Shown here piece by piece: positions 7,290-13,099 of a stretch of DNA of 13,099 nt (within the stretch, counting starts at the first letter, position 1; the number at the start of each line of letters is the position of its first letter). A program made the position numbers and the translations under genes. The DNA is taken from positions 1-13,099 of the forward strand of contig CAMNNR010000022.1 in the NCBI GenBank assembly GCA_946545675.1. Reading direction: 5' to 3'. The DNA comes from an uncultured Thermoplasmata archaeon. GTDB lineage: Archaea > Thermoplasmatota > Thermoplasmata > Methanomassiliicoccales > Methanomethylophilaceae. Below the pieces are notes generated by a model, which ran no database searches, had not been told where the DNA came from, and saw only the letters and a program-made list of their open reading frames with translations.

Positions 7290-8333
7290 ATCACAGCAGC
7301 CGCACTCGGAACACATGGTCCGGCTTGTCATGGTCGTGAATCCGTGTCTCTCCATGCACTTCTTCTGCATTACAGCCAAGAGCATCATGCGTTCGGGGGT
7401 GACCGGCGATAAGGAACCGACCGCACCCTCTATCTGGACCCTGTTCAACGATGTTATACGGAGGGCGCGGATGCTCGGGACCACTCCCATCGAGCTCAGT
7501 CTGTCCATCGCGAGTTCGAGGTCTGCGTCGGATTCTCCCAACCCCACGATGATATTGGAGATCACCTTTCCCCGCCCGAATACCGAGACCGCACATTTCA
7601 GCATGTCCCAGATACCTTCGTAATTCAAATCCGGACAGGTCTTTTCGAATAGGTCCGAACGGGCGGCTTCGATATTTATCTTGATCTCTTCCGCACCGGC
7701 ATCGTGCAGGATTCTCAGGTCTTCGACCGTTGATACGTACGGTTCCACCCCGATGGGCATGTCCGGATATTCCCTCCTGACGGCGGCGACCGCTTCGGCC
7801 ATACGCTCTACAGTCTCCCTTACACTGCCGACGACCCCGCTGGTGAAGGAAACCGCCTTCACCTCCCCGGAAGCCATGGATTCCCTGAGCATCCCCATTA
7901 TCCTGTCGGTGGAGAGGTGCTTGTCCTCGCTCATGTCCAGCAGAGGGGAACCGCAGTAGACGCAATGGAACATGCATCTGGGATCGAGATTGAAGAAGGC
8001 CTGCTCGGGACAGTGCCTCACGATGGGGAGTATGGCGACGTCTTCCAGAAAAGGCTCGCCGCCCCTTGTGAGTGCGTATCTGCCATCCCCGCGCACCGCG
8101 AGTTCGAACTCCCCGTGGGTGTACGAGATGGATTTCTTCACACGCAGTCCTTCGAACGAGAAAGCGGCGGAATCCATGCCTGCCCCCGGCCCTGCGGTGG
8201 AATGGGATATTCTAAAGGGCATCACGAAACCTGCGGGCAGCCTCACAGGGCCCCCTATCGAAAGTTCGACCTTCTTCCTGAGGATCTCCTCCGGATTCCC
8301 TGTGGATATGTCTGTCATTATGTTCGCAGGCAC
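7266..8333 (-). CDS. Radical SAM protein, biotin-synthase-like fold, with extra C-terminal cysteine cluster
   Basis: A 355-residue radical SAM enzyme. The cluster-binding CxxxCxxC is C120-C124-C127 (RCMFHCVYC). VSFTSGVVGS (161-170) sits where the SAM-contacting strand is expected, and VGLGESDADLELA (263-275) followed by VVPSIRALRITSLNR resembles the BioB/HydE-type barrel. The first 100 residues form an unusual N-terminal domain (SIGGPVRLPAGFVMPFRISH). The C-terminus ends with C341, C344, C346 and C347 (MCSECGCCDL), possible ligands of an auxiliary iron-sulfur cluster. It does not look like PylB or methanogenesis marker 10 as I remember them, so the reaction is unknown. The start is a GTG at 8333, close after GGAG (8341-8338); an in-frame ATG at 8318 would shorten it by five residues. 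It is divergent from the cysteine-rich conserved gene, suggesting shared use. Confidence 0.82.
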   Translation of the reverse strand: MPANIMTDISTGNPEEILRKKVELSIGGPVRLPAGFVMPFRISHSTAGPGAGMDSAAFSFEGLRVKKSISYTHGEFELAVRGDGRYALTRGGEPFLEDVAILPIVRHCPEQAFFNLDPRCMFHCVYCGSPLLDMSEDKHLSTDRIMGMLRESMASGEVKAVSFTSGVVGSVRETVERMAEAVAAVRREYPDMPIGVEPYVSTVEDLRILHDAGAEEIKINIEAARSDLFEKTCPDLNYEGIWDMLKCAVSVFGRGKVISNIIVGLGESDADLELAMDRLSSMGVVPSIRALRITSLNRVQIEGAVGSLSPVTPERMMLLAVMQKKCMERHGFTTMTSRTMCSECGCCDLVPFRDF

Positions 8334-8352
8334 GCATCTCCATATCCCCGCG

Positions 8353-8362
8353 TTTACTTAAG
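8353..8362. promoter_or_regulatory. Possible shared TATA element of the divergent radical SAM and cysteine-rich genes
   Basis: TTTACTTAAG on the plus strand reads CTTAAGTAAA on the minus strand, so the same A/T-rich element can face both ways. Toward the minus strand, initiation about 26 bases on would fall near 8331-8333, at the GTG start, giving a leaderless radical SAM message. Toward the plus strand it would fall near 8383, leaving a leader of about 28 bases with GGAGG. A second candidate for the plus gene is TTGATATATG (8381-8390), which would give a leaderless start near 8411. Confidence 0.4.
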
Positions 8363-8389
8363 CGCACGCTATCCCTCCCTTTGATATAT

Positions 8390-8413
8390 GGAGGACATCA
8401 TGGCAGAGTGATG
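8390..8413 (+). promoter_or_regulatory. Strong ribosome binding site with a 3-codon leader ORF abutting the start codon
   Basis: GGAGG (8390-8394) is the best ribosome binding site near this gene. The first ATG after it (8400) opens only ATG GCA GAG TGA, ending at 8409-8411 in a TGATG overlap with the in-frame ATG at 8411. The site is 16 bases from that ATG and 13 from a GTG at 8408, both long, but only 5 from the mini-ORF. Translation may therefore start on the mini-ORF and re-initiate, or the message may be leaderless. Confidence 0.4.
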
Positions 8414-9253
8414 CATTGCAAGGACGTCTCGATGAGGGAGGTGGACATCGGTCTTGACGAAGAATCCATCGCCGGATTAATGAAGGGGTGGAAGGCCTAC
8501 ACCCGCACCGAGTATCTCATCCTGAAGAACGTGAATGACTACGCGATCCTCGAACTCCATAAGACCCAGAGTCCCGGCCTTTTCAAGGACCTGAGCGACT
8601 ACAGCATCGTCGCACTTCCCGATCAGATCGTCTACCATGAGGATCCGGGACTGGATGTCCTGAACACCCCTGCCCTTGCCCGCGTGCAGGCACTGTATCC
8701 GGGCAAGACCGTCATCGTGAGCGGGATGTTCTCCCATGTGAACTTCATCAAGGACCTCGTCCCCGTGCGTTTCATGGTGGTGGACAACGTACCGCCCTCC
8801 CCCTCCAAACTGGGGGTGCTGGTGGATATCGCCCTGGGTTCCGGGTACATCGACCTGCCTCTGGTGAAGGAAGAACGCATCATCGATATGGCCGATATGG
8901 TCTCATCGGTGAAGACAGAGGGCGTGATGTTCCCCTGCCACGTCTCGAATCTCAAGGCTGACAAGCCCTTCCAGTTCCTCGACGACGTCCCCGAGGTGAA
9001 GAACGAGGTCACCCTCATCGGATGCCATCTCTCGTGCAGGATCTTCAAGGACCTCTACGGCTACGAACCGCCTTTCATCAATGTGTGTCCGGCTGATTTC
9101 GTGGATCCCGATGTGATGACCATAGTCAAATGCTGCAAGGTCAAGCAGGGTCACGTCATCGAGGGCAATACCGTGAAGGTCCCTTGGGGTGCCACCGTAC
9201 CCGAAGTCGTCGATGCCATCAACGCACTATTCTCAGGACACGAAGAAGACTGA
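8411..9253 (+). CDS. Conserved cysteine-rich protein of unknown function (methanogen type)
   Basis: A 280-residue soluble protein, with no membrane segment, whose function I cannot name. The N-terminal half has alternating strands and helices (YLILKNVNDYAILELH, then KTVIVSGMFSHVNFIKDL), and FMVVDNVPPSPSKLGVLVDI lies mid-protein. The C-terminal half holds most cysteines: FPCH (C176), GCHLSC (C205, C209), NVCPADF (C226) and KCC (C241, C242), ending with VPWGATVPEVVDAI. The spacing suggests a bound metal or iron-sulfur cluster, which is inference. I believe related proteins occur in methanogens, possibly the family labelled DUF7714, but I cannot confirm that here. The frame is open back to a TTG at 8381; ATG 8411 is chosen because the GGAGG site lies inside that extension. 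GTG 8408 is the alternative. It is divergent from the radical SAM gene and ends 13 bases before the convergent TPR-like gene. Confidence 0.72.
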   Translation: MHCKDVSMREVDIGLDEESIAGLMKGWKAYTRTEYLILKNVNDYAILELHKTQSPGLFKDLSDYSIVALPDQIVYHEDPGLDVLNTPALARVQALYPGKTVIVSGMFSHVNFIKDLVPVRFMVVDNVPPSPSKLGVLVDIALGSGYIDLPLVKEERIIDMADMVSSVKTEGVMFPCHVSNLKADKPFQFLDDVPEVKNEVTLIGCHLSCRIFKDLYGYEPPFINVCPADFVDPDVMTIVKCCKVKQGHVIEGNTVKVPWGATVPEVVDAINALFSGHEED

Positions 9254-9266
9254 GTCCTGCCCGGGA

Positions 9267-10106
9267 TCATTCGCCTTTGCTGAGGAACATCTGCATATAC
9301 TTGTCGATGTCAGCCTCGAGTGCGGCCATTGCCTTGCCGCGGGGTTTCTTCCCCATGCCGACGGTGTTGATGCCGTTCTGCAATGCGGAGGAAAGCGGAT
9401 CGAGGCGGTCGTCCATATGTGATTCGCGATATTCCCTGAGGGAAGCAAGTTCCTCCTCGGACATCGAATCGGCAGCTTCGTTCAGTTTATCCATAAGGTA
9501 TCTGAACGTTTCGGTAACACCCCGGAGAGAGGGCGCGACATATTTGGGTTTGAGTCCGCCGCGATAGTGACGGCCGTATGAATTGCATTGTGCCAGACAG
9601 TAATCGGCAAGCCTGAGGACCTCGTCGCATCTCTCAGCGGAGACACGCAGATCCGTGGAGAATCTCAGGTATCCCGCGATTGCGTAAGCGGCATTGAAGA
9701 AGTACATGACCGCTTCCTCGGGTCCTTCGGCGGAGGACATGTTCTCCTTGACGTAGTAGAAGATGTCATCGACGAAACGGTCGCTACTGAGTTCCCTGTG
9801 TTTCAGGTAAATCTCCGCGTCCAGTTCGGCCAGGAGGTGAGTGGGGATGATCCTGCCCTGTTTCGCATAGGTGCACATCCCCGAGATGACCTTGTCAAGG
9901 ATCTGCTTGCGGAACTTCACGAAGAAACGGGGCTCGTCGTCAAAACGGTCGATGGCCTGAACCCAGTGTTCCACAGCGGCGGCAAGGTTGCCTCCGTCCA
10001 GCTTTTCGAATCCCCTCTCGGACCATCTGCGCCAACCGGCATCATCCGGAAGAGGGGTTTCCGGAGGTGCCTCGGGTGCAGCTTCCTTCTTCTTGAAAAG
10101 TGACAT
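9267..10106 (-). CDS. TPR-like helical protein of unknown function
   Basis: A 279-residue, mostly helical, soluble protein. The N-terminus is a short basic patch (MSLFKKKEAA) followed by a Pro/Glu-rich linker to about residue 22. Residues 24-56 (WRRWSERGFEKLDGGNLAAAVEHW and on) fit one tetratricopeptide-like helix pair, with the Gly/Ala spacing of a TPR and a WVQAIDRF second helix. The middle (about 110-180) contains FNAAYAIAGYLRF and four cysteines (C78 and C160, C170, C174) without an obvious metal motif. The C-terminal region (about 215-279) is charged and helical with a KKPRGKAM patch. The ATG at 10106 is 6 bases after the helicase stop codon, so it is almost certainly co-transcribed with the DEAD-box helicase; the ribosome binding site is weak, fitting translational coupling. 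A role as a helicase or ribosome-assembly partner is only guilt by association. Confidence 0.7.
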   Translation of the reverse strand: MSLFKKKEAAPEAPPETPLPDDAGWRRWSERGFEKLDGGNLAAAVEHWVQAIDRFDDEPRFFVKFRKQILDKVISGMCTYAKQGRIIPTHLLAELDAEIYLKHRELSSDRFVDDIFYYVKENMSSAEGPEEAVMYFFNAAYAIAGYLRFSTDLRVSAERCDEVLRLADYCLAQCNSYGRHYRGGLKPKYVAPSLRGVTETFRYLMDKLNEAADSMSEEELASLREYRESHMDDRLDPLSSALQNGINTVGMGKKPRGKAMAALEADIDKYMQMFLSKGE

Positions 10107-10112
10107 GCTATC

Positions 10113-12392
10113 TCAGTAGCTACCGCGTTTCTTGGATTTGGGTTTATCGCGGTTGGAGGGGTACCTCTTGGGTGCGTCACGGTTGGAAGGATACCTCTTG
10201 GGGGCATCGGATTCGTCCCTACGGGGGCGTTCCTCCCTCCTCTCCCCGTAATCCCTGCGGGGCCTGTCGGAATATTCGCGGCGGCCTCCTTCCCTGCGGT
10301 CTCCGTAATCCCTGCGGGGACGGTCGGAGTAACCTCCCTCCCTGCGGGGCCTGTATCCGCCTTCGCGCCTGTCTCCGCGATCTGAGTATCTGGGTCTGTC
10401 GTGGAATCCACCCTCACGGTGCTCCCTGTAACCGCCTTCGCGGTATCCGTGGTCCCTGCGGGGCCTGTATCCTCCGTCCCTTCTGTCGTCGTAGTCCCTG
10501 CGGGGCCTGTCGGAATATCTGTGTCTGTCCCCGTATCCGCCTTCGTGACGGTCGCCGTCCTCACGGTCCCTCCTGAAATCCCTGCGGACGTATTCCCTGT
10601 CACCGAAACCGCGGTCACGGTATCCTCCGCGACGCTCGCCGGAATACCCACGGTCCCTGTAACCCCTGTCGCGGTATCCGCCTTCACGGCGTCCGTAACC
10701 GCGGTCGTCGTACCTATCGCGGTACTCCCTGCGGGGTTTCTCCTCTGATCCCTCGGAAGTGAGGTCGAGAATGTAGTCGTCGGTCCCCTCCCCGGATTCC
10801 TCCTGGGCAGCCTCGGCTTCTCTCTCCATCCTCTTCTGATAGTTCTTGTAACGGTTCTCCCTGCGCCTGTCGAATCCGTCGGGATCGACCCTGGAGGAGG
10901 CCTGCACATCGGAGTAGTTCCTCTCTTTGCGCGGTGCGAGTTTGATGGATATGGTCTTCCCCTCGTATTCGCACCCGTCGAGGTTCTCGAGGATGAAGTC
11001 TGAATGGTCGAGGGAGACCTCCACGAAGGAACACTCGTCCTTCAGTCCCACCTTGCCGATGGCCTCGTCCTCCACCCCGGCGCGCTGCTTCAGGAAGTCG
11101 GAGATGACCGTGCGGTTGACACCGTCCGCCTTGCCTAGGCTGATCTCGAGGGTGGCGAATCCTTCCCTCTCCCCGGTGTCCTTGTTCTTATAGGAATTGT
11201 TCCTGTGTTTCTCTACCTTCATCTTCTTTTCCTTCTTGATGCGCTCTCTGAGCACGGGCTCGTGTTCCGCCTCTATGGGTTCTAGGTCGTCGGTGGTGAC
11301 CCTCTCCATCTCGGTGTCTGCCTCATCCTCGCACATGCGGACGAGTTTCCTGTCCCTGGGATTTACCAGGGATATAGATATGCCTTCCTTCCCCGCCCTG
11401 CCGGTCCTGCCGATCCTGTGGACGTAGGTCTCGGGTTCTATGGGGAGGTCGAAGTTCACCACGAGGTCCACGTCGATGACGTCGAGACCTCTGGATGCCA
11501 CGTCTGTGGCGAGTAACGTGAGTATGCGGTTGTCCCTGAAATCGCCGATGACCCTCTCCCTGAGTTTCTGGGACATGTCACCGTGGAGGGTGCCGACCTT
11601 GTAACCCATGTCCTTCAGTTCGGTGTACACCTCGTCGACCATCAGCTTGGTGGCGAAGAACACGATGGACTTGGGGTTGCCGTTGGCGAGGATGTCGTAG
11701 AGCATGCCCTTCTTCTCGTTCCTCTTGCAGGTGATGATGTACTGCTTGGTGAGACCGGTGGTAGGAGTGTCGCCGGAGATGTCAACCTCCGCGGGATTGT
11801 CGAGCATGTCGCCGGCCAGTCTCCTGACGTTCTTGTCGAGGGTGGCGGAGAAGAGCAGGGTCTGGTGGGGGTCAGGCACATAGCCCATGATGAAATCGAG
11901 GTCGTCCTCGAAACCCATATCCAGCATACGGTCCGCCTCGTCGAGCACGACTTCGCGGACGGAGGAGAGGTCGAGAGCCTTCCTGTCGATCATGTCCCTG
12001 AGTCTTCCGGGGGTCCCGACGATGATGTCCGCTCCGCGCCTGAGGGCGGTGATCTGCCTCTCTATGGGCGCTCCCCCGTACACCGCCGTGCTCACATGGC
12101 CTGAGAACTTGGAGAGTTTCCTGATCTCTGCATCGACCTGCATGGCAAGTTCCCTTGTCGGGGTGATGACGAGTGCGGAGGGCACCTTGGCTCCCTTGCC
12201 GATGCGGCTCATGACTATCATCGAGTATGCCCCGGTCTTGCCGGTACCGGTCTGTGCCTTGGCGATGAGGTCGTTTCCCGCGATACCCACGGGTACGGCT
12301 TCACATTGGATGGGGGTCGGTTCGGTCCACCCCATCTCGTTCATGGCGTCGATAAGTTTTGCGCTGATTCCAAGGTCGTCGAAAGAAGTCAT
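10113..12392 (-). CDS. DEAD-box ATP-dependent RNA helicase with DbpA-like RNA-binding domain and RGY-rich tail
   Basis: A 759-residue RNA helicase acting on structured RNA or ribosome assembly, as known for DeaD/CsdA and DbpA relatives. All motifs are present: Q motif (FDDLGIS to PTPIQ, 4-29), AQTGTGKT (46-53), TPTREL (77-82), GG (106-107), TPGR (127-130), DEAD (151-154), SAT (182-184), FFATK (245-249), LHGDMSQ (269-275), TDVASRGLD (296-304) and HRIGRTGRAG (325-334). Residues about 407-488 form a DbpA-type RNA-binding domain (GFATLEISLGKADGVNRTVI to ISIKLAP). Residues 500-550 are charged, and 551-759 are a disordered Arg/Gly/Tyr/Asp-rich tail. ATG 12392 is preferred because the MTSFDDLGIS start is typical; a TTG at 12404 would add four residues. 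A TATA box and palindrome lie 60-85 bases upstream. It leads a unit with the TPR-like gene. Confidence 0.93.
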   Translation of the reverse strand: MTSFDDLGISAKLIDAMNEMGWTEPTPIQCEAVPVGIAGNDLIAKAQTGTGKTGAYSMIVMSRIGKGAKVPSALVITPTRELAMQVDAEIRKLSKFSGHVSTAVYGGAPIERQITALRRGADIIVGTPGRLRDMIDRKALDLSSVREVVLDEADRMLDMGFEDDLDFIMGYVPDPHQTLLFSATLDKNVRRLAGDMLDNPAEVDISGDTPTTGLTKQYIITCKRNEKKGMLYDILANGNPKSIVFFATKLMVDEVYTELKDMGYKVGTLHGDMSQKLRERVIGDFRDNRILTLLATDVASRGLDVIDVDLVVNFDLPIEPETYVHRIGRTGRAGKEGISISLVNPRDRKLVRMCEDEADTEMERVTTDDLEPIEAEHEPVLRERIKKEKKMKVEKHRNNSYKNKDTGEREGFATLEISLGKADGVNRTVISDFLKQRAGVEDEAIGKVGLKDECSFVEVSLDHSDFILENLDGCEYEGKTISIKLAPRKERNYSDVQASSRVDPDGFDRRRENRYKNYQKRMEREAEAAQEESGEGTDDYILDLTSEGSEEKPRREYRDRYDDRGYGRREGGYRDRGYRDRGYSGERRGGYRDRGFGDREYVRRDFRRDREDGDRHEGGYGDRHRYSDRPRRDYDDRRDGGYRPRRDHGYREGGYREHREGGFHDRPRYSDRGDRREGGYRPRREGGYSDRPRRDYGDRREGGRREYSDRPRRDYGERREERPRRDESDAPKRYPSNRDAPKRYPSNRDKPKSKKRGSY
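10116..10742 (-). repeat. Degenerate coding repeats of the helicase tail
   Basis: The DNA for residues 551-759 is built of short imperfect repeats. On the plus strand CCCTGCGGGGCCTGT recurs near 10253, 10340, 10456 and 10498. At the protein level the units are variants of RPRRDYGDRR, REGGYRDRG and RYSDR. Units vary in length and order, as expected from slippage and unequal exchange in a disordered tail. Because of this bias, other frames stay open too, giving long false ORFs on both strands. Confidence 0.8.
10150..10209 (-). repeat. Tandem 30-bp duplication at the end of the helicase gene
   Basis: Two adjacent 30-base units (10150-10179 and 10180-10209) differ at 5 positions by hand comparison and encode DAPKRYPSNR twice, followed by a partial third motif DKPKSKK before the stop. 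It appears to be a recent in-frame tandem duplication within the tail. Confidence 0.8.
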
Positions 12393-12450
12393 TTTGAGTT
12401 TCAAATCCTAAAAGGCCACAGGGCACTGATTAAAAGGGTGGTGTCCGTCC

Positions 12451-12462
12451 CTATATTTAAAG
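12451..12462 (-). promoter_or_regulatory. TATA box of the DEAD-box helicase operon
   Basis: Minus-strand CTTTAAATATAG is a strong archaeal TATA match in otherwise GC-rich sequence. Initiation about 26 bases downstream would be near 12430, giving a leader of about 38 bases before ATG 12392. AGGA lies inside that leader, about 14 bases before the ATG. Confidence 0.65.
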
Positions 12463-12476
12463 TTCGGTATCCGAAC
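12462..12476. promoter_or_regulatory. Perfect inverted repeat abutting the helicase TATA box (candidate operator)
   Basis: GTTCGG TAT CCGAAC is a perfect 6-3-6 inverted repeat whose edge touches the TATA box, covering the place where the BRE element and TFB bind. A dimeric regulator bound here could activate or block TFB/TBP. The site is asymmetrically placed for a terminator and has no T-run. The binding protein is unknown. Confidence 0.45.
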
Positions 12477-12530
12477 GGCCCGGGCAGGAGAGGATTAAGC
12501 TCCGATGCTCCCGGAATAACCGTTCAAAGC

Positions 12531-12545
12531 GGACACATACTGTCC
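12531..12545. repeat. Short inverted repeat between the helicase promoter and the surface-protein 3' end
   Basis: GGACA CATAC TGTCC is a five-base inverted repeat with a five-base spacer, lying between the helicase promoter and the surface-protein terminator-like hairpin. It could be a second upstream operator or a transcript hairpin. With such short arms chance is quite possible. Confidence 0.2.
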
Positions 12546-12557
12546 AGACATAAGGGG

Positions 12558-12577
12558 GCACGGGGTTTCCCCCGTGC
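12558..12577 (-). terminator. GAAA-loop hairpin after the surface-protein gene
   Basis: On the minus strand GCACGGGG GAAA CCCCGTGC forms a perfect eight-pair stem closed by a GNRA-type tetraloop, starting 10 bases after the stop codon of the surface-protein gene. No T-run follows (the next bases are CCCCTTATG), so it may stabilise the 3' end or aid termination rather than be a classical terminator. Confidence 0.5.
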
Positions 12578-12587
12578 TGTGTTTATG

Positions 12588-13099
12588 TCAGGCGTGCTGC
12601 TTCTTCTGCAGGAAGAAGAACGCACCGACCCCGGCGACGGCGATCACTATGATCACGGCCACTATCCAGATGGGGAAGTCTCCGCCGTTTCCGCTGGGTG
12701 CGGGAGTGGCATCGACGAACCAGGTGGAGAAGTGATCAGTCTCGAAGGTCACGGTATCGTTGGCGGAATCGTAGGTGGTGGCCACGCCGACGGCATTATT
12801 GTTGGCGTCGATGTAGAACACCTTCACATCCCCGGCGTTCTCGCCTTCCTTCAGGGTGTAGGGCAGGGTTACCTTGATCTTGCTACCGCTGAAGCTTACC
12901 GCTCCGTTGCTGTCCGAGAGGTTCAGCGAGAACACAGTCTTGCCCTCGATCAGCTTCTTGGTCTCCGCAGGCAAGGCATCCTTGTCTGAATCGGAGAGGG
13001 CCTTCGCAGATGCGGAGACGTTACCTGTCGCTCCGGCGATGACAGACTTGGGGATCTCCATGGTCCATCCGTCTCCCTTGACGTCTACCTCGGTCTTGG
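12588..13099 (-). CDS. Surface protein with C-terminal membrane anchor, C-terminal part only
   Basis: The frame is open to the window edge (visible upstream residues KTEVDVKGDGWT precede the first in-frame Met), so the gene begins outside; about 169 residues are seen. They form beta-rich extracellular sequence (VSFSGSKIKVTLPYTLKEG, then DVKVFYIDANNNAVGVATTY) ending in VTFETDHFSTWFV, an ending common in large repeat-containing surface proteins. A flexible TPAPSGNGGD linker leads to one hydrophobic helix (IWIVAVIIVIAVAGVGAFFF) and a short basic tail, QKKQHA. This is the usual layout of a cell-surface protein anchored by its C-terminus with the tail inside. A role in adhesion or the cell envelope is inferred. 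A GAAA-loop hairpin follows the stop. Confidence 0.8.
   Translation of the reverse strand, partial: KTEVDVKGDGWTMEIPKSVIAGATGNVSASAKALSDSDKDALPAETKKLIEGKTVFSLNLSDSNGAVSFSGSKIKVTLPYTLKEGENAGDVKVFYIDANNNAVGVATTYDSANDTVTFETDHFSTWFVDATPAPSGNGGDFPIWIVAVIIVIAVAGVGAFFFLQKKQHA

Noticed and set aside
7266..8333. Identification of the radical SAM protein as PylB or as methanogenesis marker 10.
   Set aside because: The cysteine motif surroundings and the N-terminal domain differ from what I recall of both, and no pyl genes or methyl-coenzyme M reductase genes are nearby.
7917..8384. Plus-strand frames opposite the radical SAM gene, one of 155 codons reaching into the promoter region.
   Set aside because: They are shadows of the radical SAM gene, whose CxxxCxxC and VGLGE motifs fix the true frame.
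10116..10742. Regularly recurring CCCTGCGGGG units that at first look like a CRISPR array.
   Set aside because: The units are imperfect, unevenly spaced, without unique equal-length spacers, and in frame as Arg/Gly/Tyr codons of the helicase tail.
9917..10909. A 330-codon minus-strand frame rich in Thr, Gly and Pro that resembles a surface or collagen-like protein.
   Set aside because: It is a shifted-frame reading of the repeats in the helicase tail. The helicase frame has all DEAD-box motifs upstream and runs through the same bases, and the false frame spans into the next gene.

Overview
The window looks archaeal and most likely comes from a Thermoplasmatota methanogen of the Methanomassiliicoccales type. 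This is an inference. It rests on A/T-rich TATA-like elements upstream of genes, several TTG/GTG starts, GAGG-type ribosome binding sites, a BioB-like radical SAM protein paired with a cysteine-rich protein of methanogen type, and a surface protein with a C-terminal membrane anchor. No rRNA, tRNA or marker gene is present to fix the taxon.

Layout. (1) Positions 57-269, minus strand: a tiny lysine-rich gene, too short for ordinary ORF calling, with its own TATA box, ribosome binding site and hairpin/T-tract terminator. (2) Positions 450-5985, plus strand: a three-gene operon whose genes overlap by ATGA at both junctions. It encodes a tandem TerB-N/TerB-C protein, a BrxC/BrxD-type (DUF2791) ATPase and an Lhr/BrxHI-like superfamily 2 helicase. 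This is the most interesting part of the window: a compact candidate DNA-processing or defence module without the methyltransferase, PglZ or Lon-like parts of full BREX. (3) Positions 6039-7289: an MFS transporter on the same strand, converging on and overlapping a radical SAM gene (7266-8333, minus). (4) Positions 8334-8410: a short divergent promoter region between the radical SAM gene and a cysteine-rich conserved gene (8411-9253, plus). (5) Positions 9267-12392, minus: a two-gene unit of a DEAD-box RNA helicase with a DbpA-like RNA-binding domain and a long Arg/Gly/Tyr/Asp-rich tail, followed 6 bases later by a TPR-like protein of unknown function. The helicase promoter has a clear TATA box abutted by a perfect 6-3-6 inverted repeat. 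(6) Positions 12588-13099, minus: the C-terminal end of a large surface protein, cut by the window edge and followed by a GAAA-loop hairpin.

How the genes may work together. In the operon, the ATPase and helicase resemble the BrxD-BrxHI pair of BREX, and the TerB-N/TerB-C protein is the kind predicted to scaffold or sense in Ter-linked DNA-processing systems. Strict overlap implies balanced, coupled production. No nuclease, methylase or toxin is visible in the window, so the effector is either the helicase itself or lies elsewhere. The remaining genes look like ordinary chromosomal functions. No gene-free stretch exceeds 300 bases; the longest (229-449) holds the divergent promoters of the small gene and the operon. 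No CRISPR array, insertion sequence, attachment site or RNA gene was seen.
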